64,000 nt of DNA, taken from assembly GCA_963742035.1 (NCBI GenBank), contig CAVUKH010000002.1, positions 310,001 through 374,000 of the forward strand, read 5' to 3'. Made by a program: the position numbers and the translations under genes. The notes below the pieces were generated by a model. It saw nothing but the letters and a program-made list of their open reading frames with translations. It had not been told where the DNA came from and made no database searches. This document shows, piece by piece, positions 1 to 8,418 of this stretch. Positions within the stretch are counted from its first letter, which is position 1. Each line of letters starts with the position of its first letter. This DNA comes from Bog-473 sp963742035. GTDB taxonomy: Bacteria; Actinomycetota; Acidimicrobiia; Acidimicrobiales; RAAP-2.

Positions 1-57
1 CCGAACGGGCGCGGGCCGGCGGGAGTCGGTCCCGGTGAGGGGCCGGCGGCGGCCTGA
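1..57 (+). CDS. possible C-terminal end of a gene upstream of imuB (partial)
   Basis: Frame 1 is open from the window edge to a TGA at 55-57 and would encode a glycine/proline/alanine-rich tail. In actinobacteria the gene directly before imuB is often imuA' (a RecA-like accessory protein), so this could be its last codons. Only 18 codons are visible and nothing in them is diagnostic. Another gene, or no gene, is equally possible. Confidence 0.25.
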   Translation, partial: PNGRGPAGVGPGEGPAAA

Positions 58-105
58 GCGGTGCAGGCCTGAACGGAGCAGTGGAAACGGAGCAGTGGAG
101 AAGAC

Positions 106-1200
106 GTGGTGGAACGGTTGGTCGTCATCTGGTGTCCCGAGCTCCTCGAAGAGGGGGCGAAGGGGGAGGAGGCCCGGCGGTTCGCTCGCGTGCTGGAGCG
201 GGCCGGCGAGCTCTGCCCGTGGGTCCATCCGGTCCGCCTCGGCGTCGGCGCGCTGCCGGCACGGGGCCCGGTCCGCTTCTTCGGTGGTGAGGAGGCAGTG
301 GTGGCGCGCCTGGCCGGCACCGTTGGTGAGGACACCACCATCGGCGTGGCCGACGGGCTCTTCGCCGCCATGCTGGCCGCCCGCTCTGGGCTGATCGTCC
401 CGTCCGGGGGGACGGCCGACTTCCTCGGTCCCTGGTCGGTGGCCACACTGGCCCGGCCCGACCTGGCCGTCACCCTGCAGCGACTGGGGGTGACCACCTT
501 GGCCCAGTTGGCCGCACTGCCGGCGGCGAGCGTCTCGGATCGCTTCGGGGCGGATGCGGCCGCCTGCCACGCGGTGGCCCGGGGAGAGAGCGGGGAGCTG
601 GCCGGGTTGCGCGATCGCGGCATCGAGCGGCGGCTGCGGGTGGCTCGGGGCGAGGACCCCGACCGGGGCCCTGACGTCCCGCCCCCGCCCTCCCAGCCCG
701 GGTTCTTCGGCGGGACCTCCGAGGCGGACAACCGCGCCGCCCGCTCCTTCGTCCGGGTGCAGGAGCGCCTCGGGGTGGAGGCCGTGGTGATGGGCCGGCT
801 GCGCGGCGGGCGTGATCCGGCCGGCCGGTCGGTGTTGCTGCCCTGGGGCAGTCCCGAGGTGGAGACGGCGCCGGCCGGTGCGCCGTGGCCGGGACAGGTC
901 CCCCCGCCGGCGCCGACCGACGTGCTGCGGGTGCCCTTGGGCGCCGAGCTGGCGGACGCCACCGGTCATGCCGTGGCGGTGAGTGGGCGGGGGTTGCTGA
1001 CCGGCGGCGTCGAGCGACTGTCGGTCGCCGGCGGCCCCTGGCAGCCGGTCCTCGGGTGGGCCGGCCCCTGGCCGGTCACCGAGCGATGGTGGTCGGTGCG
1101 CCGGCGCCGGGCCCGCTTGCAGGTGGTCACCGCCGAGGGGGTGGCGCGCCTGCTCTGCACCGAGCGGGGCCAGTGGTGGGTCGAAGCGGTCTACGACTGA
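106..1200 (+). CDS. imuB: ImuB-like Y-family polymerase homologue
   Basis: A 364-residue protein related to the Y-family polymerase fold. In the mycobacterial mutasome, ImuB is a catalytically inactive adaptor that links the beta clamp, ImuA' and DnaE2 during error-prone lesion bypass. Visible support is the N-terminal start (VERLVVIWCPE), the FFGGEEAV segment and the LGVTTLAQLAALPA helix-hairpin-helix-like region at about residues 125-140. The assignment rests mainly on its position: its TGA overlaps the ATG of dnaE2 by one base (TGATG). The GTG at 106 gives the family-like start. It is short beside the roughly 500-residue mycobacterial protein, so part of the usual C-terminal region may be missing. 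Confidence 0.85.
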   Translation: MVERLVVIWCPELLEEGAKGEEARRFARVLERAGELCPWVHPVRLGVGALPARGPVRFFGGEEAVVARLAGTVGEDTTIGVADGLFAAMLAARSGLIVPSGGTADFLGPWSVATLARPDLAVTLQRLGVTTLAQLAALPAASVSDRFGADAAACHAVARGESGELAGLRDRGIERRLRVARGEDPDRGPDVPPPPSQPGFFGGTSEADNRAARSFVRVQERLGVEAVVMGRLRGGRDPAGRSVLLPWGSPEVETAPAGAPWPGQVPPPAPTDVLRVPLGAELADATGHAVAVSGRGLLTGGVERLSVAGGPWQPVLGWAGPWPVTERWWSVRRRRARLQVVTAEGVARLLCTERGQWWVEAVYD

Positions 1201-4200
1201 TGGCCGAGGCCTACGCCGAGCTGCACGCCCACTCGGGGTTCAGCTTTCTCGACGGCAGCAGCGATCCCGAGGAGCTGGTGGCCGAGGCGGATCGGCTCGG
1301 ATTGGACGCGCTGGCGTTGACGGATCATCACGGCTTCTACGGCGTGGTGCGCTTCGCCGAGGCGGCACGGGCGTGCGGGCTACCGACCGTCTTCGGCTCC
1401 GAGGTGACGCTGGCGCCGGCCGGCACGCGCACCGGCGAGCCCGACCCGACCGGTGCGCACCTCGTGCTGCTGGCCCGGGACCCCGACGGTTACGCGCGAC
1501 TGTCCACCGTGCTGGCGGACGCGCACCTCGAAGGTGGGGAGAAGGGGAAGCCCGTCTTCACCCTCGAGGCGCTGGCCCGCGCCGCGGGGGACCACTGGCT
1601 GGTGCTGAGCGGCTGCCGGAAAGGGGCGGTCCCCGCCGCGCTGATGGAAGCCGGGCCCCGGGCGGCCTCCCGGGAGGTGGGGCGCCTGGTCGAGGCATTC
1701 GGGCGCGCCAACGTCGCGCTGGAGCTGTGGGACCACGGGGACCCGCTCGACACGGTGCGCAACGACGCGCTGGCCCGCCTCGCCGTCGAGTGGGATGTCG
1801 ATGCCGTGGCCACCAACAACGTGCACTACGCCACGCCCGCCGGTTTCCGGCTGGCGACGACGCTCGCCGCGGTGCGGGCGCGCCGCCCCCTGGCCGAGCT
1901 GGAGGGCTGGCTGCCCTCGGCCCCGGCGGCCTGCCTGCGTTCCGCCGCCGAGCAGACCAGGCGCTTCGCCCGCTGGCCCGGCGTGGTCGCCCGCGCCGCC
2001 GAGCTCGGGCGCGCCTGCGCCTTCGACCTGCGCCTGGTGGCGCCGCGGCTGCCCGACTTCCCCGTCCCCGCCGGCATGGACGAGCTGGGCTATCTGCGCC
2101 GGCTGGTCACCGAGGGGGCCACGGCGCGCTACGGCCCGCCCGGGGCCGAGCGGGTGCCCGGAGCCTGGAAGCAGATTGAGCACGAGCTCGCCGTGATCGG
2201 CCAGCTGGGCTTCGCCGGCTACTTCCTCGTGGTGTGGGACATCGCGCAGGTGTGCCGGCGGCTCGACATCTACTGCCAGGGTCGCGGCTCGGCGGCCAAC
2301 TCGGCCGTCTGTTACGCGCTCGGCGTGACCAACGTCGACGCCGTCGACCTCGGGCTGTTGTTCGAGCGCTTCCTCTCGCCGGCGCGTGACGGGCCGCCGG
2401 ACATCGACGTGGACATCGAATCGGGACGGCGTGAGGAGGTGATTCAGTACGTCTACGAGCGCTACGGCCGTCGTCACGCGGCGCAGGTCGCCAACGTCAT
2501 CACCTACCGGCCGCGCTCGGCCGTGCGCGACGTGGGCAAGGCCTTCGGCTTCACGCAGGAGCAGGTGGACACCTGGTCGGCCGGCATCGACGCGGGGCAC
2601 GGCCGGGGCATTTCGTCCGCCGCCGCCGTGGAAGAGGTGTCGGAGGCGCAGGGGGGCGGGGTGCCGCCGCTGGTGGCCGAGCTGGCGGCCGAGGTGCTGG
2701 ACCGGCCGCGCCACCTCGGCATCCACTCGGCCGGCATGGTGCTGTGCGACCGGCCGGTGGTCGAGGTGTGCCCGGTCGAGTGGGGTCGCATGCCGGGGCG
2801 CAGCGTGCTGCAGTGGGACAAGGACGACTGTGCCGCCATCGGGCTGGTGAAGTTCGACCTGCTCGGCCTCGGCATGCTCGAGGCGCTGCACCGCATGGTC
2901 GACCTGGTGCGCGCCTTCGACGGGGCGGAGGTGGACCTGGGGCAGCTGCCCCAGGAGCCCGCCGTCTACGACCTGCTGTGCCGGGCCGACACGGTCGGGG
3001 TCTTCCAGGTGGAGAGCCGGGCCCAAATGGGGACCCTGCCCCGGGTGGCGCCGCGCGAGTTCTACGACATCGCCATTGAGGTGGCGCTCATTCGGCCCGG
3101 CCCCATTCAGGGCCACGCGGTGAACCCCTACATCCGGCGCCGCCGGGGCGAGGAGAAGGTCACCTACCTGCACCCGCTGCTCGAGCCGATCCTCAAGCGC
3201 ACGCTCGGGGTCCCGCTCTTCCAGGAGCAGCTGATGGAGATGGCCGTGGCCATCGCCGGCTTCAGCGCGGCCGACGCCGACGAGCTGCGTCAGGCCATGG
3301 CGGCCAAGCGCTCGGCGGCGCGCATGGAGAAGATGCGGACACGGCTCTTCGACGGCATGGCGGCGCGCGGCGTGACGGGCGCGGTGGCGGACCAGGTCTT
3401 CGACGCGCTGGCCGCCTTCGCCAACTTCGGCTTCCCCGAGTCGCACTCGGTGTCGTTCGCCCATCTGGTGTACTCCTCGGCCTGGTTGAAGCTGCACTAC
3501 CCGGCGGCGTTCACCGCGGGGCTCTTGAACTCGCAGCCCATGGGCTTCTGGTCACCACAGTCGCTGGTGGCCGACGCCCGCCGGCACGGGGTGCGCGTGC
3601 GCCGGCCGCACGTGAACCGCTCCGAGGTGGGGGCGTCGCTGGAGCACGGGGAGCCGGGCGAGCCGGAGGAGGCGGTGCTGCGCCTCGGGCTGGGTTCGGT
3701 ACGCGGGGTGGGCGACGCCACGGCGGCGCGGATCGTGGCCGGCCGCCCCTGGGCGGGGGGCGAGGACCTGGTGCGCCGCGCCGGTGCGACGCAGGCCCAG
3801 CTCGAGACGCTGGCCGCCGCCGGCGCGCTCGACCCCGAGGTGCCCGAGGGTGGGACGGCGGCCTCCCGCCGCCGGCTGGTGTGGGCGGCCGGAGCGGCGG
3901 CCCAGGGCACGCCGGACCGCCTGCCGGGGGTGGTCGTGGGGGCCGAGGCCCCGCCGCTGCCCGCGCCGAGTCTCTACGACTCGGTGGGCGACGACCTGTG
4001 GGCCCTGGGCCTGGCGCCCGAGCGGACGGCCATGCATCTCGCCCGGGAGCGGCTCGAGGCCATGGACGTGCGGACGGCGGTCGCGCTGGAGGCGTGCCAT
4101 GACGGCGAACGGGCCTCGGTGGCCGGCGTGGTGACGCACCGCCAGCACCCCGAGACGGCCCGGGGTGCGGTCTTCGTCAACCTCGAGGACGAGACGGGCC

Positions 4201-4382
4201 ACGTGAACGTGGTCTTCTCCCGCGGTGCCTGGGCCCGCTGGAAGCATGTGGCCCGCCACGCGCCCGTGCTCCTGATCCGCGGGCGGGTGCGCAAGGGGCA
4301 GGGCGCGGTCAGCTTCGATGCCGAGCGGGTGGAGGCGCTGGTGGTGGGGGCGGCCGTGCCGGCCAGCCGGGACTTCCGTTAG
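1200..4382 (+). CDS. dnaE2: error-prone DNA polymerase DnaE2
   Basis: A C-family polymerase of 1060 residues, a normal length for DnaE2, which carries out mutagenic translesion synthesis with ImuB. The N-terminal PHP domain begins with the ELHAHSGFSFLDG motif. The polymerase acidic motif PDIDVDIE places aspartates at residues 401, 403 and 405, and a further conserved segment KFDLLGLG follows. The palm/fingers region contains the typical GVFQVESRAQM and FPESHSVSFAHL motifs. A C-terminal OB-fold (SVAGVVTHRQ...VFVNLEDETG) ends the protein. The ATG at 1200 overlaps the imuB stop, so translation is probably coupled. The longer open frame upstream of 1200 lies inside imuB and is not expected to be used. 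No SOS box can be judged because the operon promoter lies outside the window. Confidence 0.96.
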   Translation: MAEAYAELHAHSGFSFLDGSSDPEELVAEADRLGLDALALTDHHGFYGVVRFAEAARACGLPTVFGSEVTLAPAGTRTGEPDPTGAHLVLLARDPDGYARLSTVLADAHLEGGEKGKPVFTLEALARAAGDHWLVLSGCRKGAVPAALMEAGPRAASREVGRLVEAFGRANVALELWDHGDPLDTVRNDALARLAVEWDVDAVATNNVHYATPAGFRLATTLAAVRARRPLAELEGWLPSAPAACLRSAAEQTRRFARWPGVVARAAELGRACAFDLRLVAPRLPDFPVPAGMDELGYLRRLVTEGATARYGPPGAERVPGAWKQIEHELAVIGQLGFAGYFLVVWDIAQVCRRLDIYCQGRGSAANSAVCYALGVTNVDAVDLGLLFERFLSPARDGPPDIDVDIESGRREEVIQYVYERYGRRHAAQVANVITYRPRSAVRDVGKAFGFTQEQVDTWSAGIDAGHGRGISSAAAVEEVSEAQGGGVPPLVAELAAEVLDRPRHLGIHSAGMVLCDRPVVEVCPVEWGRMPGRSVLQWDKDDCAAIGLVKFDLLGLGMLEALHRMVDLVRAFDGAEVDLGQLPQEPAVYDLLCRADTVGVFQVESRAQMGTLPRVAPREFYDIAIEVALIRPGPIQGHAVNPYIRRRRGEEKVTYLHPLLEPILKRTLGVPLFQEQLMEMAVAIAGFSAADADELRQAMAAKRSAARMEKMRTRLFDGMAARGVTGAVADQVFDALAAFANFGFPESHSVSFAHLVYSSAWLKLHYPAAFTAGLLNSQPMGFWSPQSLVADARRHGVRVRRPHVNRSEVGASLEHGEPGEPEEAVLRLGLGSVRGVGDATAARIVAGRPWAGGEDLVRRAGATQAQLETLAAAGALDPEVPEGGTAASRRRLVWAAGAAAQGTPDRLPGVVVGAEAPPLPAPSLYDSVGDDLWALGLAPERTAMHLARERLEAMDVRTAVALEACHDGERASVAGVVTHRQHPETARGAVFVNLEDETGHVNVVFSRGAWARWKHVARHAPVLLIRGRVRKGQGAVSFDAERVEALVVGAAVPASRDFR

Positions 4383-4463
4383 GAGGCGGGCTACTCGTGA
4401 CGCTCCCGGTACCGTCCCCCTGCGCACCTGGCAGACTGCACTCTCGACCAAAAGGAGCTGTCC

Positions 4464-4751
4464 ATGATCCGTGTGTCCGTGTTCTATCCGACGACCGAGG
4501 GCGCGTCGTTCGACCACGACTACTACCGGGAGAAGCACGTCCCCCTCGTCGTGCGCACATGGTCACCCCTCAGCGCCGAGATCGACAAGGGCGTCGACGG
4601 CCCGTACGTGGCCGCCGTCCACGTGACCTTCGACTCCCTCGACGCCCTGCACCAGGCCATGGCGGCCGAGGGCACCGCGGACGTCCTCGCCGACGTCGCC
4701 AACTACACGACCATCGCGCCCGTTCTGCAGACGAGCGAGATCGTCGGCTGA
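4464..4751 (+). CDS. EthD family protein
   Basis: A 95-residue protein with the EthD pattern: an N-terminal RVSVFYP strand, the FDHDYYREKHVPLV motif and a C-terminal APVLQTSEIV strand. EthD proteins form small dimeric alpha/beta barrels; several act as auxiliary or isomerase-like proteins in degradation pathways, but this one's substrate cannot be read from sequence. An AAAGGAG ribosome site lies eight bases before the ATG. It is followed 25 bases later by a VOC protein and then a SnoaL-like protein, so the three probably form one transcript for an unidentified small-molecule conversion. Confidence 0.85.
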   Translation: MIRVSVFYPTTEGASFDHDYYREKHVPLVVRTWSPLSAEIDKGVDGPYVAAVHVTFDSLDALHQAMAAEGTADVLADVANYTTIAPVLQTSEIVG

Positions 4752-4776
4752 CGGTTTCACCGAGGAGCGAGACACC

Positions 4777-5241
4777 ATGTTGCTGAAGGGCCTGAACCAT
4801 GTCGCCGTCATCACCAATGACGCCTCCCGTCTCAACGACTTCTACCTGGAAGTCTTCGACGCCGAGATCCTCCACGACGGAGCCGAGCTCCCCGAAGACC
4901 AGGGCCCCCGCCTCTCCATCATCAAGATCGGCGACTGGGCCGAGCTCAACGTCTTCCAGATAGAGGGGAACACCGAGGCCGACCGCCAAGTCCCGATGTT
5001 CGGGCGGGGCCGCCTCGACCATCTCGCCCTGCAGGCGGCATCGCTACCCGACTTCGAGGAGATCCGCCGGCGGCTCATCGCCCGCGGGGCGGCTGACGAC
5101 TTCGTCACCGACTTCGGGCCGATGCTCAGCCTGTTCTTCCGCGATCCCGACGGCCTCGAGTGCGAGGTGTGTGTCGAGAACCCGGACGCGGTACCGGGCA
5201 TGTTCAACCCGCCGGGAACCAGGGCGGCGCGGTTCTCCTGA
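4777..5241 (+). CDS. VOC/glyoxalase family metalloprotein
   Basis: A 154-residue vicinal-oxygen-chelate protein with two beta-alpha-beta-beta-beta modules. The start GLNHVAVITND supplies the first metal histidine, RLDHLALQA the second module histidine, and FRDPDGLECEV the C-terminal glutamate strand. The family includes extradiol dioxygenases, epimerases and glyoxalases; this single-domain form cannot be placed further. A GAGGAG site precedes the ATG. It lies between the EthD and SnoaL-like genes, with 21 bases to the latter. Confidence 0.88.
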   Translation: MLLKGLNHVAVITNDASRLNDFYLEVFDAEILHDGAELPEDQGPRLSIIKIGDWAELNVFQIEGNTEADRQVPMFGRGRLDHLALQAASLPDFEEIRRRLIARGAADDFVTDFGPMLSLFFRDPDGLECEVCVENPDAVPGMFNPPGTRAARFS

Positions 5242-5262
5242 GTCGAACGGCCGATCCCAGCG

Positions 5263-5673
5263 GTGGATGACATTGAGGCGATCAAGCAGCTGAAAGCCCG
5301 CTACTTCCGGACGATGGACACGAAGGACTGGGCCGGGATGCGCCGGGTCCTCACCGACGATGTCGTCATGGACACGACGGCGTCGGGCGGTGGCGTGGTC
5401 ACCGGTGCTGATGCATTCCTGGCGTTCCTGCAGCAGGCGCTCGCCGACGCCGTCACCGTGCACCAGGGCCACATGCCCGAGGTCACCCTCACCTCAGCCA
5501 CGACGGCCACGGGTATCTGGGCGCTCCACGACGACATCGTGTGGCCGGACGGCACCCGGATGCAGGGCGACGGCCACTACCACGAGACCTATGCGCTGGT
5601 GGAGGGGGAGTGGCGCATCGCCTCCTCGACGCTGACCCGTCTGCGGATGGACCTCGCCGCCCCCGGTTCCTAG
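5263..5673 (+). CDS. SnoaL-like / NTF2-fold protein
   Basis: A 136-residue protein opening with VDDIEAIKQLKARYFRTMDTKDW, the typical first helix of SnoaL_4-type NTF2-like proteins, followed by VLTDDVVMDTT and the curved sheet (GHMPEVTL, TGIWALHDDIVW, GHYHETYALVEGEWRIAS). Such proteins act as dehydratases, isomerases or binding proteins. The start is a GTG. The stop shares CTAG with the stop of the convergent gene, a four-base convergent overlap. The substrate is unknown; the EthD-VOC-SnoaL order suggests a shared pathway. Confidence 0.85.
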   Translation: MDDIEAIKQLKARYFRTMDTKDWAGMRRVLTDDVVMDTTASGGGVVTGADAFLAFLQQALADAVTVHQGHMPEVTLTSATTATGIWALHDDIVWPDGTRMQGDGHYHETYALVEGEWRIASSTLTRLRMDLAAPGS

Positions 5674-6116
5674 GCGGCGGGCACGCCGAGCGCCGCCCTG
5701 ATCTCGTCGATCGCGGCCTGTTCGGCTTCACTCACATCGTGACCGTGCTCCCGATGGGCGGCTGCGACTCGCTGCGACAACGTGATGATGAAGCCGCGAT
5801 ATTCGCCGACCTCTTCGGGGGTCGACTTGCTCCCCACCAGCGCGACGGCGTCACGCAGGTGCTGGAGACCGTGCTGCTTGAGCTCGTCGAGGGAGTGGTA
5901 GTGCGTGTGATCGCGCTGAGGATTTGCCGCGACGATCGCATCGAGGAGCTCGCTCTGGCCGTGCTGCTGGCGGGCCTCCACGTAGGCCTTGGCCATGGCG
6001 ACGGTCTCGCGCAACGACCCTCCCCGCTGAGCGGTGACCACGATCAGCCCCGCCGTGGGGGGTGCTTCGAGGATCAGCTGCCATTCCTCAGTCGAGAAAT
6101 CTGACTTCGACGTCAT
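5670..6116 (-). CDS. conserved hypothetical protein
   Basis: A 148-residue, mostly helical, soluble protein starting MTSKSDFSTEEWQLILEAPPTAGL. The 'EEW..L..AP..AG' opening occurs in uncharacterised bacterial proteins of similar length, so this is probably a real conserved family, but I cannot name a function. Charged helices dominate (RETVAMAKAYVEARQQHG, DELKQHGLQHL, HDVSEAEQAAIDEIRAALG). It has no signal peptide, membrane segment or metal motif. The ATG at 6116 is followed by good actinobacterial codon use. It converges on the SnoaL-like gene with overlapping stop codons. Confidence 0.7.
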   Translation of the reverse strand: MTSKSDFSTEEWQLILEAPPTAGLIVVTAQRGGSLRETVAMAKAYVEARQQHGQSELLDAIVAANPQRDHTHYHSLDELKQHGLQHLRDAVALVGSKSTPEEVGEYRGFIITLSQRVAAAHREHGHDVSEAEQAAIDEIRAALGVPAA

Positions 6117-6173
6117 TCCGCTCTCCGATCGCTGTCGTGCTTCGACGATCGCACCGTAGCGTGCCCCGGTGGG

Positions 6174-7430
6174 TCAACGACCTCGGCGTGGCGACCGCCC
6201 CGCCCGTTCCGTCATCGGGCGTGTCGACTCGTTGAACTGGCCGACGTGCTGGACGCGGCCCTCGTTCTTGGTGAAGAGCACGTCGTTGTATCCCTGTCCC
6301 GCGCCGACCATCTCGAAGGTCAGGGGCGGCACGAACGAGAGATAGAGCGCCCGGCGGCCGTCGGCGTTGGGGTCCAGCGGCGGTGGCGCGGCATGCAGCG
6401 TGTGGCCGAAGTGGACGGTGACATCTCCCGGCTCGGTGGTGAGGGCCACCACTTCATGTTCCTCGGCTTCCCGCGCACTGGGGAGCCTGGACGTGCCCAG
6501 GTGCGAGCCCGGGATCATCTGGAGCTGCCCGGTCTCCGCCGTGGCGGGACTGAGCTGTATCCCGACGTTGAGCATGGGGCACTTGACGGGGTGGCCGCCC
6601 ATGCCGCAGTCGCGGTGCCATGGGAGATCGGCCAGTCCGCCAGAAGACCCGGGTACCTTCGTGACGACGCTGTTGCCGTCGAGGCGATCGCTGGCATCGC
6701 GCAGGTCGTCGCCACCGAGGGCGGCGATACCGAGGAAGCGGGGGTCGGCGCCGAGGGCGGCAATCCGGTCCGACCCATCGTTGAGGTAGTTGACCCGGTT
6801 GCACACGTCGCGTCCCTCGACGGTCGTCCACCACGACCTGCGGTCATCGGGTCTCGCCCGTTCGACCGCCACCGCAATGTCGGCGGTGAGCGCGGCGATC
6901 TCGGCGCTCTGGAGGACACCTCGGAGGTGCACGAAGCCGACCCGGTGCAGGAAGTCCCGAACGTCCGCAGCCGGGTCGTCGAGGGTGAAGCTCCGGGTGG
7001 GATCGAGCGCGCGTCCCTCATCGTCTGTCATGGACGCGGGGTGCTGCAGGTCGAACAAGACCTGCCCGCCGAGGGCGACGCGCAGCGCGGGCTCCCAGCG
7101 CGCCACCTGGCCGAAGTTGCCCTGCAGGACAGTGAGCTGCTCGGCGTAGAGCAGAGCGAAGCAGGTCTTGAGTTCCCAGACGAAGGCGCACCAGGCCTCG
7201 GGGGACAACTCGACGACGGTGTGGGCGCTCTCCGAGCCGGGCCGGACGGAGAACGACCTTCCGTCGGGGACATAGGTGTACGCCCTGCCGTCGGTGAGCT
7301 GAAACCCGAGGGGGCGGACGGCGTCGGCGTCGCCGTCGGAGAAGATCGCCCCCCGGCCCTCGAGGAGCGAGGGGAGCTCCTCCCGGTGGAACCAATCGAA
7401 TTCGATCGGTCCGAACCGCTGCAGGTCCAC
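6174..7430 (-). CDS. phytanoyl-CoA dioxygenase (PhyH)-like protein
   Basis: A 418-residue protein. The C-terminal two-thirds match the Fe(II)/2-oxoglutarate dioxygenase PhyH family: DFLHRVGFVHLRGVL starts the fold, LPWHRDCGMGG gives the HxD iron ligands at about residues 272-274, the segment QMIPGSHLGTSRLP follows, and HFGHTLHAAPP at about 345-352 gives the distal histidine. The N-terminal 130 residues form a separate domain (RGAIFSDGDADAVRPLGF...YTYVPDGRSFSVRPG) that I do not recognise firmly. The family hydroxylates varied substrates, so the substrate is open. The start is the ATG at 7430. Its promoter must share the 95-base gap with the divergent membrane protein gene. Confidence 0.85.
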   Translation of the reverse strand: MDLQRFGPIEFDWFHREELPSLLEGRGAIFSDGDADAVRPLGFQLTDGRAYTYVPDGRSFSVRPGSESAHTVVELSPEAWCAFVWELKTCFALLYAEQLTVLQGNFGQVARWEPALRVALGGQVLFDLQHPASMTDDEGRALDPTRSFTLDDPAADVRDFLHRVGFVHLRGVLQSAEIAALTADIAVAVERARPDDRRSWWTTVEGRDVCNRVNYLNDGSDRIAALGADPRFLGIAALGGDDLRDASDRLDGNSVVTKVPGSSGGLADLPWHRDCGMGGHPVKCPMLNVGIQLSPATAETGQLQMIPGSHLGTSRLPSAREAEEHEVVALTTEPGDVTVHFGHTLHAAPPPLDPNADGRRALYLSFVPPLTFEMVGAGQGYNDVLFTKNEGRVQHVGQFNESTRPMTERAGRSPRRGR

Positions 7431-7525
7431 GGCGAAAAATGTAGCAGCGCGGTCGAGCGGAAATCCCTGGTGGCCACTCGACGCATCCCCGCACGTCCTG
7501 TCCCCGATTGCAACACTGGGAGGGG

Positions 7526-8017
7526 ATGACGTCGCTCGACCCGCTCGCCTGGCACGACTTCTTCGTGGGGTCGATGGGGGCTTCGGCCGCGCTCACGGGC
7601 CTGCTCTTCGTGGCGATCTCCATCAATCTGCAGGAGATCCTCAAATATCCCAATCTGCCGGGCCGGGCGGCGGGCAGCCTGGGGGTCCTGGTCTCCGCCC
7701 TCGTGATCGCGGGCTGCGGGTTGGCGCCCAACCAGAGTCGTGTCGCTCTGGGTTTGGAGGTCACCGTCGTGGGAGCCGTGGTCGCGTTCCAAGCCGTCTG
7801 GGTCACCGTGCGCAACGGCGGGGCGGGCGACGCGTACTCCTGGAGGATCGAACGCATGCTGACGCTGCTCCTGCCCGGCGCACTGTTTCTCGCCGGTGGC
7901 CTCAGCCTCCTGGCCGGCGGAGGCGGTGGACTCTATTGGATCTTTGCTGCCACCGTTCTCGCCTTCGTGGTGTCGGCCATCAACGCCTGGGTTCTCTTGG
8001 TCGAGGTGCTCCGCTAA
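7526..8017 (+). CDS. four-helix integral membrane protein, unknown function
   Basis: A 163-residue protein with about four hydrophobic segments: ASAALTGLLFVAISI, AAGSLGVLVSALVIAGCG, LEVTVVGAVVAFQAVWV and the pair LLLPGALFLAGGLSLLAGG with IFAATVLAFVVSAINAWVLLVEVL. The start WHDFFVGSMGASAALTGLLFVAISIN is seen in a recurring family of small actinobacterial membrane proteins with no assigned role. The ATG at 7526 was chosen because GGGAGGGG lies directly before it; a TTG at 7508 would add six residues. Its stop overlaps the stop of the convergent NYN-like gene. Confidence 0.72.
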   Translation: MTSLDPLAWHDFFVGSMGASAALTGLLFVAISINLQEILKYPNLPGRAAGSLGVLVSALVIAGCGLAPNQSRVALGLEVTVVGAVVAFQAVWVTVRNGGAGDAYSWRIERMLTLLLPGALFLAGGLSLLAGGGGGLYWIFAATVLAFVVSAINAWVLLVEVLR

Positions 8018-8418
8018 CTCGCCCCGCGGCCGCCAAGTCCGTCCTCAACGCGGAGCCCGAGGAGGTCGAGGAGCCAGCTCGGCCCGACGACGTCGGCACC
8101 CAGAGCCGCAGCCCGACGTCGCAGCTCGCGATCCGCGGTGACCAGGGTCACCGGGTGATCGTGCGCCCCCGCCACGACATCGACCAGCGCGTCGTCGCCG
8201 CTGCCACTGGCGTGCATGACGGTGACACCGTCGGCCCGGCCGCTGGGCGCACCCTGGCGAGCCTTACCCTCCAGGATCACGACGACAGGTTGGGTGATCT
8301 GGCCCGAGGCGACGGCTGCTCGGAGCTGGCGTACGAACCTGCCAGCTGCCCCAGCTCGGTCTTTCCACCAACCCGTTGGCCGAGATCCGATGACGTTGGC
8401 TGCGTCGACGAGAAGCAC
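8014..8418 (-). CDS. NYN/PIN-like putative ribonuclease or RNA-binding protein
   Basis: A 134-residue protein starting VLLVDAANVIGSRPTGWWKDR, the first strand and acidic residue (VDAANV) of the NYN/PIN nuclease fold. It continues with PVVVILEGKA, then SGSGDDALVDVV with a pair of central aspartates and VTLVTADRELRRRAAALGADVVG, giving the last acidic cluster. These three acidic sites are those expected to bind the metal ion in this nuclease fold. The start codon is GTG. The target RNA is unknown. The gene is monocistronic and converges with the membrane protein gene, overlapping it by four bases including both stops. Confidence 0.78.
   Translation of the reverse strand: MLLVDAANVIGSRPTGWWKDRAGAAGRFVRQLRAAVASGQITQPVVVILEGKARQGAPSGRADGVTVMHASGSGDDALVDVVAGAHDHPVTLVTADRELRRRAAALGADVVGPSWLLDLLGLRVEDGLGGRGAS

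Noticed and set aside
1380..3497. Long minus-strand open frame (705 codons) opposite dnaE2
   Set aside because: It is a GC-driven shadow of dnaE2; its His/Val/Arg-rich translation has no domain, while the plus-strand protein is unmistakable.
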